Positions 1-7,023 of a stretch of 16,030 nt of DNA are shown in pieces; within the stretch, counting starts at the first letter, position 1; every line of letters begins with the position of its first letter. Where the stretch lies: the NCBI GenBank assembly GCA_900769665.1, contig CAAGHL010000032.1, forward strand, positions 1-16,030, given 5' to 3'. Position numbers and translations under genes: made by a program. This DNA comes from Clostridia bacterium. GTDB lineage: Bacteria > Bacillota > Clostridia > Christensenellales > CAG-314. The notes under the pieces were generated by a model, which worked only from the letters and a program-made list of their open reading frames with translations, ran no database searches and had not been told where the DNA came from.

Positions 1-535
1 ATTACACAAGCCGTACTAACGGCTACGCCGCGGAAAAGACCGCCTTTAGGGTTGTTAGTGATAGCTAAATTAACCCTACGCGATAGCTAGTTATTTTTGT
101 TTGCTTGCACGGCGGCGAAAGCAAACCATAACCCACGACAAATATGCCTAAAAAAAGACAAAAGCCCGACACCTAGGCAACAAGAAAGAGGGTAAAACAT
201 TGCTTCCCCTTTTTGTTTTCCCGATTTGTCGGACATGTACACTAAACTCATTAGCATTTTATTGCAAAATCGTGGATTTGTCAATACGTAAAACCGCAAT
301 TTTTTGCCATATTGTTGCACAAACCGCAATTAAACACACCTTTTTGCGCTATTTTCGGTAATTTACGTCAAACCGTACTACACTCGCTCCGCAACAGCCG
401 TGCAACATCACGCCAAAACAAACAAAGAAAATCGCCGCAAAAGCGACAATTATGTTATATTGACGGGGTGGGGTAAAAATCGATATAAAAATAGCACATA
501 TTATCGATAAAATCGCTTTTTATCGGGGAAAGGGG
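1..535. other. Gene-free stretch at the window start
   Basis: I find no convincing gene here. A frame that is open on + from base 1 to the TAG ending at 90 could be the tail of an upstream ORF, but its residues look like non-coding sequence. An 80-codon minus-strand frame (87-329) lacks a ribosome site and reads like low-complexity shadow. Visible structure: an inverted TAGGGTT/AACCCTA pair at 47-53 and 72-78, and a hairpin CGATAAAA/TTTTATCG at 505-525 just upstream of the promoter of the next gene. ATCGAT occurs on both flanks of the AT-rich segment 478-508 and could be an operator half-site pair. No function can be assigned. Confidence 0.5.
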
Positions 536-564
536 TTGGCTTAACGAGTGTAAAGGTCTATACT
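536..564 (+). promoter_or_regulatory. Sigma-A-type promoter of the 49-aa gene
   Basis: TTGGCT at 536-541 and TATACT at 559-564 are separated by exactly 17 bp. The predicted start of transcription is near 571, leaving a leader of about 38 nt before the ATG at 609. A hairpin at 505-525 sits just upstream and could bear on regulation. The hexamers were found by eye and have not been tested. Confidence 0.5.
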
Positions 565-608
565 ATTACTAGTATTTAAGTATCGGCGAAAGGAATTTTT
601 CAATACGT

Positions 609-758
609 ATGATAAATTTCGGTATCGCCGACAACTCCGCATACGGCTACTACCTCTGCACCGCTACGGAAAAATTAGTGGACGGCACGGACGAAAACGC
701 CGACGCGGCTTTTGCGGCTTTCTTGGAAGACTGCAAGCAAATTTTGCAAACGAAGTAA
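609..758 (+). CDS. Hypothetical 49-aa acidic protein
   Basis: A short ORF starts MINFGIADNS and ends with KQILQTK. I do not recognise it. The protein is acidic and soluble-looking (YLCTATEKLVDGTDENADAA in the middle), with two cysteines and no signal or membrane segment. The C-terminal half could form one amphipathic helix. Support for a real gene: a 17-bp-spaced promoter at 536-564, a terminator directly downstream (836-870), and codon choice resembling the neighbouring genes. Against: the nearest Shine-Dalgarno-like run (AAAGGA, 589-594) is 14 nt from the ATG, which is long. The frame is open upstream only to 573 and has no other ATG. It could also be the remnant of a longer decayed gene. 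Confidence 0.45.
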   Translation: MINFGIADNSAYGYYLCTATEKLVDGTDENADAAFAAFLEDCKQILQTK

Positions 759-835
759 GCTTGGCAAAACGCCACAAAGCGGCATATAACGTAACGAAAA
801 AACTAATACGTAGCAAGAAATTGTATACAAAAAAG

Positions 836-870
836 AAAAGTCGAGAGCAACAAAACTCTCGACTTTTTTT
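836..870. terminator. Bidirectional intrinsic terminator
   Basis: The stem GTCGAGAG (840-847) pairs with CTCTCGAC (856-863) across an 8-nt loop. A T-run follows on the + strand (864-870), and an A-rich run precedes it (825-839), which gives U-rich RNA on the minus strand. With the A/T flanks paired the stem reaches 12 bp. It separates the rightward 49-aa gene from the leftward DUF308 gene and should stop transcription from both. Confidence 0.85.
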
Positions 871-982
871 GATATTTGGGGAAATGTTTCGATGTAATTG
901 CACCGATTGTGCGTCGGTTTGCACCACTTCACACAATGTTGTTTGCGACAAGGCGATACGCAATAAACCGTATTTGAGTTGC

Positions 983-1447
983 TTACTTGTTGCCGAGCAA
1001 TTGTAGTCCGCCCTCGACGATAAATACAACGCCGAGAACGATGAAGAACCAATCCAACATTACCCACTTGCTGACGATAAGCAAAATGCCTACCACAAGC
1101 GTAAGGATGGCAACGATGATGTTCATTACGTTGCGACTGCCTTGGAATGCGGCGATAAGGTCGCTTACGCCCTTGACGCAAAGCAATGCACCGAAGATGA
1201 TTAGTACTACTTCCACAAACAGCCAACCGCCGAGGATGATAACCACACCGATTACTGCCTCGATGATGCCGTTGGTCATGTTCTTTTTGATGATGTCGTA
1301 GATACCGAGTGCGATAAATACGATACCGGCAATGGTCATAAGCCAGTTGAGCATGCCGCTTTTGAATACGATAAACAATACGCCGATAAGTATGTACAGC
1401 ACTGCGTACATTACGGAATTGGACACTTTCTTGTTGGAACTTGCCAT
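983..1447 (-). CDS. DUF308 (HdeD-like) integral membrane protein
   Basis: A 154-aa, strongly hydrophobic protein with about six predicted membrane spans (roughly 11-28, 34-51, 60-75, 77-97, 107-125, 129-150). It carries the internal duplication typical of DUF308 (PF03729): residues 12-53 (VMYAVLYILIGVLFIV, then GIVFIALGIYDII) resemble residues 107-151 (VMNIIVAILTLVVGILLIV, then GVVFIVEGGLQLL). HdeD of E. coli, the named family member, is linked to acid resistance, but most Gram-positive members have no known role. The start is well supported by the Shine-Dalgarno AGGAGAG (1458-1464), 10 nt before ATG. The gene has its own promoter (1479-1507) and shares a bidirectional terminator, so it is probably monocistronic. 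It acts in the cytoplasmic membrane; the exact function is unknown. Confidence 0.85.
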   Translation of the reverse strand: MASSNKKVSNSVMYAVLYILIGVLFIVFKSGMLNWLMTIAGIVFIALGIYDIIKKNMTNGIIEAVIGVVIILGGWLFVEVVLIIFGALLCVKGVSDLIAAFQGSRNVMNIIVAILTLVVGILLIVSKWVMLDWFFIVLGVVFIVEGGLQLLGNK

Positions 1448-1478
1448 AAGTTTTTCACTCTCCTAATTTGATAACAGC

Positions 1479-1507
1479 GTTATATACCTAATTTGCAAAT
1501 AAGTCAA
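1479..1507 (-). promoter_or_regulatory. Sigma-A promoter of the DUF308 gene, with overlapping palindrome
   Basis: Read on the minus strand, TTGACT (1502-1507) and TATAAC (1479-1484) are spaced 17 bp apart. An inverted repeat ATAAC-AGC-GTTAT (1471-1483) overlaps the -10 element, a good position for a repressor. Transcription would start near 1472, leaving about 25 nt before the ATG at 1447. Confidence 0.65.
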
Positions 1508-1531
1508 GTATTTTACACCGATAGGAAAATT

Positions 1532-1590
1532 TTTGTATACAAATGTAGTCATTTTTTAGATACGTGTACATTTTTTGAAAACGTTTTGCA
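1532..1590. promoter_or_regulatory. Two palindromes upstream of the DUF308 promoter
   Basis: TTTGTATACAAA at 1532-1543 is a perfect 12-bp palindrome. TGAAAACGTTTTGCA at 1576-1590 resembles a catabolite-response (cre) site, TGWAANCGNTNWCA, but has one extra base in the right half. Both lie between the end of the acetyltransferase gene and the DUF308 promoter. They are candidate operator sites only, with no direct evidence of a binding protein. Confidence 0.25.
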
Positions 1591-1602
1591 ATGCGGTTAC
1601 CG

Positions 1603-2259
1603 TCAACGCAACAGCGTTTCGCAATTGTCGAAGGCACGTTGCACGGCGGCAAAAGCTTCGCACAAACGCTTGCCGTCCACAAAGCAATGGCTGACGGTGA
1701 TGTTGAGGTTCATTACAATGCGGTCACCCTCGGTGCGGTACTTGTCCCAACAAATGCGAGGCACGCTGCTCGACTCGGGGTTGTTGTTCGGAAGCGGGTG
1801 CGTCATACCCTCGTAGCTAAGCCACGGAATACACGTAATATAGAAGTCGTCGTAATTTGCCGAATCGTTGTAGGTTTCCTTAATCATTGTTTGGTGCGAC
1901 GTTTGTTCCAACACACTGCACGCGCGGTCGTAAAAACCTTGGTAGTCATCCACCATGGCAAAGCCGGAGTTTTCAAATTCGCCAAAGTCCGTCATTACGG
2001 TAAACGTAGGGTTGATTACGTCGTACAAGCGGATTTCGCCGCCGACGTAGCGCATGCGGAAAGCGTCCACACTGCTAAGCGCCTTGGTTACGAGGTACAG
2101 CGTGTTGACAAAAAACTTTGTGCCGTGCGCCTTGCCGTGTGCGACAAGCTTGGTGACGTCAACCTTCACATCGAAGCCGTAGCACGGATTGGCAAAACTG
2201 CCAAACCACTTGTACTGCGACGGATTGGGTAGTTGTTCGGGAAGAATTACCTTGTACAT
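1603..2259 (-). CDS. Chloramphenicol acetyltransferase-like O-acetyltransferase (CatA-type fold)
   Basis: A 218-aa protein, the usual length for the classical CAT family (PF00302), which moves an acetyl group from acetyl-CoA to a hydroxyl. The catalytic HxxxDG motif is present as SHCFVDG, with His191 as the expected general base and Asp195. ITCIPW (141-146) matches the N-I-S-x-PW region, but the transition-state serine is a threonine (Thr142). The first His of the usual HH pair is Ser190, and the N-terminal W-x-R-K-E-H stretch of resistance enzymes is replaced by WFGSFANPCYGF. I therefore do not claim chloramphenicol resistance; the substrate is unknown. The start is the ATG at 2259, preceded by AAAAGG about 7 nt away; the open frame further upstream runs out of frame through the amidohydrolase gene. 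The protein lies 113 nt behind that gene with no clear promoter of its own. Confidence 0.8.
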   Translation of the reverse strand: MYKVILPEQLPNPSQYKWFGSFANPCYGFDVKVDVTKLVAHGKAHGTKFFVNTLYLVTKALSSVDAFRMRYVGGEIRLYDVINPTFTVMTDFGEFENSGFAMVDDYQGFYDRACSVLEQTSHQTMIKETYNDSANYDDFYITCIPWLSYEGMTHPLPNNNPESSSVPRICWDKYRTEGDRIVMNLNITVSHCFVDGKRLCEAFAAVQRAFDNCETLLR

Positions 2260-2372
2260 ATCGTGCCTTTTGTCGTAAAATTTTGTATACGTATAGTAAA
2301 TCTGGTTACTTCCAACGTGTTTTGTTTGGAGCAACAACAAGCCTTGTTTTGCGCAACGGAAACAGCAATCGG

Positions 2373-3677
2373 CTAGATTTCCGCAAGCAATTTGTTTAGC
2401 TGTTTGTCCACCTTGCGCTTGTGTTTGTACTTGGGTTTGTCGTAACGCACACCTTGGCAACACACCATCGACAGGCGTTTGAGGGCGGTGATGTCCGTAA
2501 GCGGATTGTCCTGCATGACGATAAAGTCGGCGGATTTGCCCACTTCCACCGTGCCCGTGACGTCGCCCAAGCCCATGATTTCCGCATTGATTTTGGTTGC
2601 GACGGTAAGCGCATAAGCGTTGGACACGCCGAGATACTTGGCAAACAGCAACACTTCGTTGGGCATTGCGTATTGCGTAACAAACGGGCAAGAGGAGTCC
2701 GTACCCATACCGAGGGTAACGCCCGACTCCAAGCACTTTTTGCCGCCGACAGTCATGCCGTCAAGCAGTACTTGCGTGTTGTATGTAGCCATGTCGTTAA
2801 GCTTGGTGACCTCGGGCGACAAATTGGCAAGAGGCACCGCCGGCGAGAATGTCGCAACAACCTTGCTACCCTTGTCCAGCATGTTTGCAATGTCGTTTGC
2901 AGTGAAGTCGGCGCCGTGTTCGATGGTGTCCACCCCTGCGGCAACGGCAATTTGTACGCCGAGTTCGCTTTCCGTGTGGCTTGCCACTACCTTGCCCAAG
3001 CGGTGCGCTTCGTTGACAACGGCATAGGTTTGGTCGAAATTCATCTTGACTTCGCCCGGTTCGCCGCGTTTTTTAGCGTCGATAACGCCGCCCGTAACGC
3101 AAATTTTGATAAAGTCCACCCCTTGCGCCACGTTTTCGCGCACAAGCTCGCGCAGTTCCTCGGGGTCGTTTGACGTAACGGAGAATGTTCCGTCGCCGTG
3201 TCCGCCCACTGCGGTAATTGCAGGTCCGGAAACAAGCATACGAGGTCCGACGGCTTTGCCTGCGGCAACCTTGTTGCGTATGCGCACGTCGGAGTAGCAA
3301 AAGTCGCCCACCGTGCGGATTGTGGTACAGCCGCTCATCAGTTGCGTGCGCGCGCCGCTTGCCACAAGCTTGTCCAGCACGATTTGCCCAACCTTGGTAC
3401 GGATAAATTGCAACACCTTTTGTTGCATTTTTCCGCCGCCTAGCAGTTTGCTGGGTTGTCCGCTACCGAACAAATGCACGTGAAGATTGACAAGCCCCGG
3501 AGCAATGTATTTGCCTTGCATGTCGACGTAGTCCACGTCCAAAGGAGCGCGAACGTCGTCGCTTATTTGGCGAATAACGCCCTCTTCCACGTAGATACTG
3601 CACGGGGTAATTTCGCAGTTGTTTTCCACACGTATAAGGTTGCAATTGTACAACACGAAAGATTTGTTTTTGTTCAT
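2373..3677 (-). CDS. Metal-dependent amidohydrolase (imidazolonepropionase / Xaa-Pro dipeptidase-like)
   Basis: A 434-aa cytoplasmic amidohydrolase-superfamily enzyme with a TIM-barrel core and a small beta-sandwich made from both termini. Metal-site residues are all visible: NLHVH (His66, His68), carboxylated-lysine candidate Lys191 in FIKICVTGG, His234 in ASHTE, His254 in TIEHGAD and Asp327 in GMGTDSS. The C-terminus carries the typical GTVEVGKSADFIVM strand. This arrangement fits the two-metal group that hydrolyses cyclic amides or Xaa-Pro / Xaa-Arg dipeptides; the substrate cannot be read from sequence. The ATG at 3677 is preferred because AGGTG (3684-3688) lies 6 nt upstream. A GTG nine bases further upstream (3686) overlaps that ribosome site. 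The gene begins 17 nt after the TIGR03936 stop, so it is probably in the same operon as the radical SAM pair. Confidence 0.88.
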   Translation of the reverse strand: MNKNKSFVLYNCNLIRVENNCEITPCSIYVEEGVIRQISDDVRAPLDVDYVDMQGKYIAPGLVNLHVHLFGSGQPSKLLGGGKMQQKVLQFIRTKVGQIVLDKLVASGARTQLMSGCTTIRTVGDFCYSDVRIRNKVAAGKAVGPRMLVSGPAITAVGGHGDGTFSVTSNDPEELRELVRENVAQGVDFIKICVTGGVIDAKKRGEPGEVKMNFDQTYAVVNEAHRLGKVVASHTESELGVQIAVAAGVDTIEHGADFTANDIANMLDKGSKVVATFSPAVPLANLSPEVTKLNDMATYNTQVLLDGMTVGGKKCLESGVTLGMGTDSSCPFVTQYAMPNEVLLFAKYLGVSNAYALTVATKINAEIMGLGDVTGTVEVGKSADFIVMQDNPLTDITALKRLSMVCCQGVRYDKPKYKHKRKVDKQLNKLLAEI

Positions 3678-3694
3678 ATGCTTCACCTAGTTTC

Positions 3695-4339
3695 TTATTT
3701 GTTGCTTTGTTCCGCTTGCAACGCCGTCAAAAAGTCGTCGGCGTTTGTGTCGTCCACGTAGGAATTTACCTTAGTAATACGGTAGTCCCCGTCCAAGCCG
3801 TTTTCCGCAAGCAAGCTGTTGACAACACGGTCCGGGCGCAGGTTTTCATTGCCGACGGCAAGGGTCATACGCGCCTCGTCGTCGCCGATACGTTCCGCAC
3901 CGAAGATACGCGCCGAAACGTCCTTATGTACCGCTTCACCCTTTTCAAGGTAGGTTATTGTGTAGTTGGGTGCAAGTATTTGGTCTGTTACGTTGCCGAT
4001 ACCGCTTGCGTACACCACGTACTCGGCACGGTTGATTTTTGCCGCAAGATTGACGTTGACGTCCCATGCGGCGGTAAAGCTCATACCCTTGGGGCAAACG
4101 GCGTTTACCCTTGCCAACACGTCGGGCGTGTAGTCGGCTTTTGCCGAAACGTATTCGGCGTAGCTTTCCACCCCAAGCGGCAACGGCGGCGAAAACCCTA
4201 GGTCGATGTGCGGATTGTAGCCTTGCGAGTAGGCGACATCCAATTGTGCGCGGCGCAAAAGATATGTGACGGCACGCAAGGTATCTACGTGCGCGGCAAG
4301 CGCCGACGTTGAAGTTTTGGTAAATTTGAGTACTAACAT
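3695..4339 (-). CDS. TIGR03936 / DUF2344 radical SAM-linked protein
   Basis: A 214-aa protein whose N-terminus has the family signature: a short strand with LKFTKTSTSALAAHVDTLR, then RRAQLDVAYSQGYNPH and PPLPLGVESYAEYV. Members of this family (DUF2344) are always found beside, or fused to, the TIGR03960 radical SAM protein. Here the pair is separate but tightly coupled: one base lies between the TAA of the radical SAM gene and this ATG, so re-initiation of translation is likely. The biochemical role of the pair is not established; tRNA or cofactor modification is often guessed. There is no signal peptide or membrane span. In many Clostridia the pair is followed by ribonuclease G and rplU; here it is followed by the amidohydrolase. 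Confidence 0.9.
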   Translation of the reverse strand: MLVLKFTKTSTSALAAHVDTLRAVTYLLRRAQLDVAYSQGYNPHIDLGFSPPLPLGVESYAEYVSAKADYTPDVLARVNAVCPKGMSFTAAWDVNVNLAAKINRAEYVVYASGIGNVTDQILAPNYTITYLEKGEAVHKDVSARIFGAERIGDDEARMTLAVGNENLRPDRVVNSLLAENGLDGDYRITKVNSYVDDTNADDFLTALQAEQSNK

Positions 4340-4340
4340 T

Positions 4341-6137
4341 TTACAGTTTTCTGTTTCCTTCGTTTTGTTGGCAGTAGCCGTACTTTTTCAGTCCGCAACC
4401 GTTGCACTGCTTGTTGCACGACGGCGTTGTAACGGCTTGCATTGCCTTTTTGTACTCCGACTTGAAGTACTGCTTGGTCACGCCCACGTCGACAAAATCC
4501 CACGGCAACACGGCGTCGAGGTCGTAACTACCGACGATCTTGGCAATATCAACGCCTGTTTCGACAAACGCCTTGGTGTAATGCGAGTAGTCGAAATACT
4601 CGCTCCAAGCGTCGAAACGCGCGCCGTCCTTGTAGGCAAGATACATTGCGTCGGCAATGCTACGTCCGCCGCGAGCAAGCACCGCTTCCATCTCACTACA
4701 ATCGTAGTCGACGTAGCTGAACCCGATACTCTTTGGTCGAAGTGTGTCGGCAAGGTAGCGTTGCTTGGCAAGTATGTCCTCTCGCCCTGCAAACGCACAC
4801 CACTGGAAGGGCGTAAAAGGCTTGGGGATAAATGTGCTTGTGGATACGGAAATGCGGCAATCGCGACCGCCCTTGCGCACTGTGCGGTACAGTTGTTTGA
4901 TACGCACGGCAAGGTCGACAATGCCCTCGATGTCTTCCATTGTTTCGGTAGGCAAACCCAGCATAAAATACAGTTTTACCGATGTGTAACCTTCGCGGAA
5001 GGCGTCGGCAAGGGTGCCGAAAATATTGTCCTCGGTGATGTTTTTGTTGATGACGTTGCGCAAACGTTGCGTGCCTGCCTCGGGAGCAAAGGTCAGCGAA
5101 CTTTTGCGGTTGCCTTGCGCCATCTTGCCCTTGAAACTGTCTAAGCGCAGGCTTGGCAAATTAAGCTGCACATGGTGAGCTTCGGCATAAGGCAACAACT
5201 TGTCCAGTAGCGGCATAAGTTGGCTGTAATCGCTCGTGGACAGGCTGTTGAGGGACAGCTCGTCGTAACCGGTGCTTTCCAACAGCTTTACGCAAAGGTC
5301 GTAGGCGTTGTCAAGACTGCGCTCACGCACGGGGCGATAAATAAAGCCTGCTTGGCAAAATCTGCAACCGTTGGCGCATCCGCGAAACAGCTCGGCAACG
5401 GCACGGTCGTGAACGATTTCCATATTGGGCACAAGTTGAGTATAAGGCGTAAAAGTTGTGTTGAGGTCGGCTTCGATGTTGCGCCAAACACGATGTTGCG
5501 GCGCGGTAACGCACACGTCGCCGTCGTACACCGCAGGATGCAATGAAGGCACATAAATGCACTCGTAATGCTCGTCAACGTACCTTAAAAACTCGTTTTT
5601 GGTACATTGAGGCATCTTTTTGTAGTCTTCGATAATCTCTCGCCAAGGGGTTTCGCCCTCGCCAACGAAGAAAAAGTCGAAAAATTTGTACATCGGTTCG
5701 GCATTGACGGTGCACGGTCCGCCTGCTACGACAAAGGGGAAACTGTCGTCACGTTCCTCAGCAAGTACGGGTATGCCGGCAAGCGTAAGCATGTGGAAAA
5801 CATTACTGTAGCACATCTCGTATTGCAAGGAAAAGCCCACAAAGTCGAAATCGGCAAGCGGCGTTTGTGTTTCCAACGAAGCAAGCGGCAAGTTGCGCTC
5901 ATGTAAGTACTGTTCGTAATCGGCAAAAGGCGTGTAGCAACGCTCGCACACCACTCGGTCGATGCTGTTGAACAGGTAGTACAGTATGCGCACGCCGAGG
6001 TTGGACATGCCCACCTCGTAACTGTCGGCAACGCACATGCAAAAGCGCACGTCGCAAGGTTTGGACATGTCGGGTACGTTGTATTCGCCGCCGAAATAGC
6101 GGTATGGTTTTTGCACGGAATCGGTAAGTTTGGTCAT
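4341..6137 (-). CDS. TIGR03960 family radical SAM protein
   Basis: A 598-aa protein. An N-terminal Rossmann-like region resembles the cobalamin-binding part of B12-type radical SAM enzymes (FVGFSLQYE at 99-107; VVAGGP; FVGEGE at 157-162), but no DxHxxG cobalamin motif is visible. The radical SAM centre is RGCANGCRFC, with Cys254, Cys258 and Cys261 as ligands of the [4Fe-4S] cluster that cleaves S-adenosylmethionine. A second cysteine group near the C-terminus (Cys574, Cys578, Cys581, Cys589, in CNKQCNGCG...YGYC) probably holds a further cluster or zinc. Length and order match the family. No clear Shine-Dalgarno lies before the ATG at 6137; the next upstream sequence is the large inverted repeat 6169-6301, which would fold in the mRNA leader. 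It is the first gene of the leftward operon. Confidence 0.9.
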   Translation of the reverse strand: MTKLTDSVQKPYRYFGGEYNVPDMSKPCDVRFCMCVADSYEVGMSNLGVRILYYLFNSIDRVVCERCYTPFADYEQYLHERNLPLASLETQTPLADFDFVGFSLQYEMCYSNVFHMLTLAGIPVLAEERDDSFPFVVAGGPCTVNAEPMYKFFDFFFVGEGETPWREIIEDYKKMPQCTKNEFLRYVDEHYECIYVPSLHPAVYDGDVCVTAPQHRVWRNIEADLNTTFTPYTQLVPNMEIVHDRAVAELFRGCANGCRFCQAGFIYRPVRERSLDNAYDLCVKLLESTGYDELSLNSLSTSDYSQLMPLLDKLLPYAEAHHVQLNLPSLRLDSFKGKMAQGNRKSSLTFAPEAGTQRLRNVINKNITEDNIFGTLADAFREGYTSVKLYFMLGLPTETMEDIEGIVDLAVRIKQLYRTVRKGGRDCRISVSTSTFIPKPFTPFQWCAFAGREDILAKQRYLADTLRPKSIGFSYVDYDCSEMEAVLARGGRSIADAMYLAYKDGARFDAWSEYFDYSHYTKAFVETGVDIAKIVGSYDLDAVLPWDFVDVGVTKQYFKSEYKKAMQAVTTPSCNKQCNGCGLKKYGYCQQNEGNRKL

Positions 6138-6168
6138 AATGGTCGATTATTTTTATCTCAATAAACGC

Positions 6169-6301
6169 CTTGTCACCAATATATACTACCGAAAAACGCT
6201 TTGATAGCTCCCTACACTCGGGCAATAAGGCTCGCTTCGGCTTTTGTTTCCCAGCCGCGCCCTCACTCCGAGGTTTTCGGATAGCATATATTGGTGACAA
6301 G
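6169..6301. repeat. 133-bp inverted-repeat element carrying copy 1 of a dispersed repeat
   Basis: Left arm 6169-6195 (CTTGTCACCAATATAT...) and right arm 6274-6301 (...ATATATTGGTGACAAG) are complementary over about 27 positions with one mismatch and one bulge. Inside, 6210-6287 is shared with 9848-9924; the last 41 bases differ at about four positions (common core CCCTCACTCCGAGGTTTTCG). It lies in the 5' leader of the radical SAM gene, ending 32 nt before its ATG, so it could form a large mRNA hairpin. It could be a MITE-like insertion or a structured RNA. Confidence 0.75.
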
Positions 6302-6368
6302 ACTTTGCTATTTTCTTTAATTTTACAATAGGTGTGGCGGAATAATTGCTTTGGGTGCACCGCCGCTT

Positions 6369-6518
6369 ATGCCCAAATACCTCATTGACTCCGACCACAC
6401 GCGCGATGACGTGCGCACGCAGTCGAGCAAGGACAGCTCTTTGTGCTACCGCACGAAGACCACATCGCGGTCGGACTTACAAGGGTGCGGGCACGGGTCG
6501 TGCAGCCACTACAAATAA
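6369..6518 (+). CDS. Candidate 49-aa small Cys/His protein
   Basis: A frame starting MPKYLIDSDHTRDDVRTQSS and ending LQGCGHGSCSHYK. I do not recognise it. About four fifths of third codon positions are G or C, in an otherwise AT-richer, repeat-filled region, which argues for coding. The ending has Cys40, His42, Cys45 and His47, a possible metal-binding knot, plus Cys26. There is no hydrophobic segment. Weak points: no proper Shine-Dalgarno before the ATG (GGGTG ends 12 nt upstream), no clear promoter, and a competing open frame on the same strand. A TTG at 6351 in the same frame is an alternative start. It could equally be chance ORF inside repeats. Confidence 0.35.
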   Translation: MPKYLIDSDHTRDDVRTQSSKDSSLCYRTKTTSRSDLQGCGHGSCSHYK

Positions 6519-6581
6519 GCTTTTTACTTCACTAAGCTTGAGAATATTTCAAAACTTAATTGCGCCCCAAAGTAAAAAGCT
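6518..6581. repeat. Perfect 12-bp inverted repeat
   Basis: AGCTTTTTACTT (6518-6529) and AAGTAAAAAGCT (6570-6581) are perfectly complementary across a 40-nt interval. The left arm begins at the last base of the stop codon of the candidate small ORF. No T-run follows, so it is not a standard terminator. Confidence 0.6.
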
Positions 6582-6601
6582 CACCGCATCTAATACACAA
6601 C

Positions 6602-6664
6602 GTTGGGGATGCTATCCCCAACATCCCCCGCAAGGGCTGTTGCCACGCACAGGTCGCGGCAACA
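6602..6664. repeat. Two adjacent perfect hairpins
   Basis: GTTGGGGAT-GCT-ATCCCCAAC (6602-6622) is a 9-bp stem with a 3-nt loop. TGTTGCC (6638-6644) and GGCAACA (6658-6664) form a second, 7-bp stem. Neither is followed by a T-run. They belong to the repeat island 6138-7157. Confidence 0.55.
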
Positions 6665-6752
6665 CGGGACGTAGTACAGCGTAGACCGTAAATGAATGAT
6701 GTTGCTTTTATCCTATCAATTAGCAGTAAATCCAATGTCGTAACACTTTATT

Positions 6753-6937
6753 TGTCATTGCGAGGAACAAGCCGAAGCTTGACCTGTACAGCCTATGGCT
6801 ACATTGGAGATATTGACATATCCTACTCGTCAACGTTAGGTTGTGACGTGGCAATCTCGCGGAAGCGCCCTTGTCGTAAGGGTGCTTTCCAGCAGATCCC
6901 CACGTCACGACGAAAGCAGTCGTTCCTCGGGATGACA
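6753..6937. mobile_element. 185-bp palindromic MITE-like element (GTCATTGCGAGG type)
   Basis: The ends are inverted: TGTCATTGCGAGGAAC at 6753-6768 against GTTCCTCGGGATGACA at 6922-6937, about 14 of 16 positions complementary. Inside, GACGTGGCAATCTCGCG and the later GATCCCCACGTC also mirror each other. Short elements with these TGTCATTGCGAGG / CCTCGGGATGACA ends recur in many unrelated bacterial genomes, from my general knowledge. There is no transposase. ORFs read through it on either strand are products of the repeat, not genes. Confidence 0.7.
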
Positions 6938-7014
6938 TATTTTACATTGCTTGCAAAAAATTGCCGGTTTTACACTCAACAACTACTTATAGCGCCTACT
7001 CGTCAACGTTAGGT
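6822..7014 (+). repeat. Perfect 20-bp direct repeat pair
   Basis: The same 20 bases (starting CCTACTCGTC, ending AACGTTAGGT) occur at 6822-6841, inside the palindromic element, and at 6995-7014, ten bases before the structured element at 7024. The copies are 173 bp apart. This looks like a junction left by insertion or recombination between repeats. Confidence 0.8.
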
Positions 7015-7023
7015 CGTGCAAAG

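Noticed and set aside
87..329. 80-codon minus-strand frame with a hydrophobic middle
   Set aside because: No ribosome site or promoter, biased composition, and no recognisable similarity.
1603..2736. A 377-codon frame extending the acetyltransferase upstream
   Set aside because: The part above 2259 overlaps the amidohydrolase gene in another frame and has no family similarity; ATG at 2259 has a ribosome site and gives the usual CAT length.
6692..7012. ORFs on both strands across the palindromic element 6753-6937
   Set aside because: They arise from reading through a dispersed repeat, with no ribosome site and no protein-like composition.
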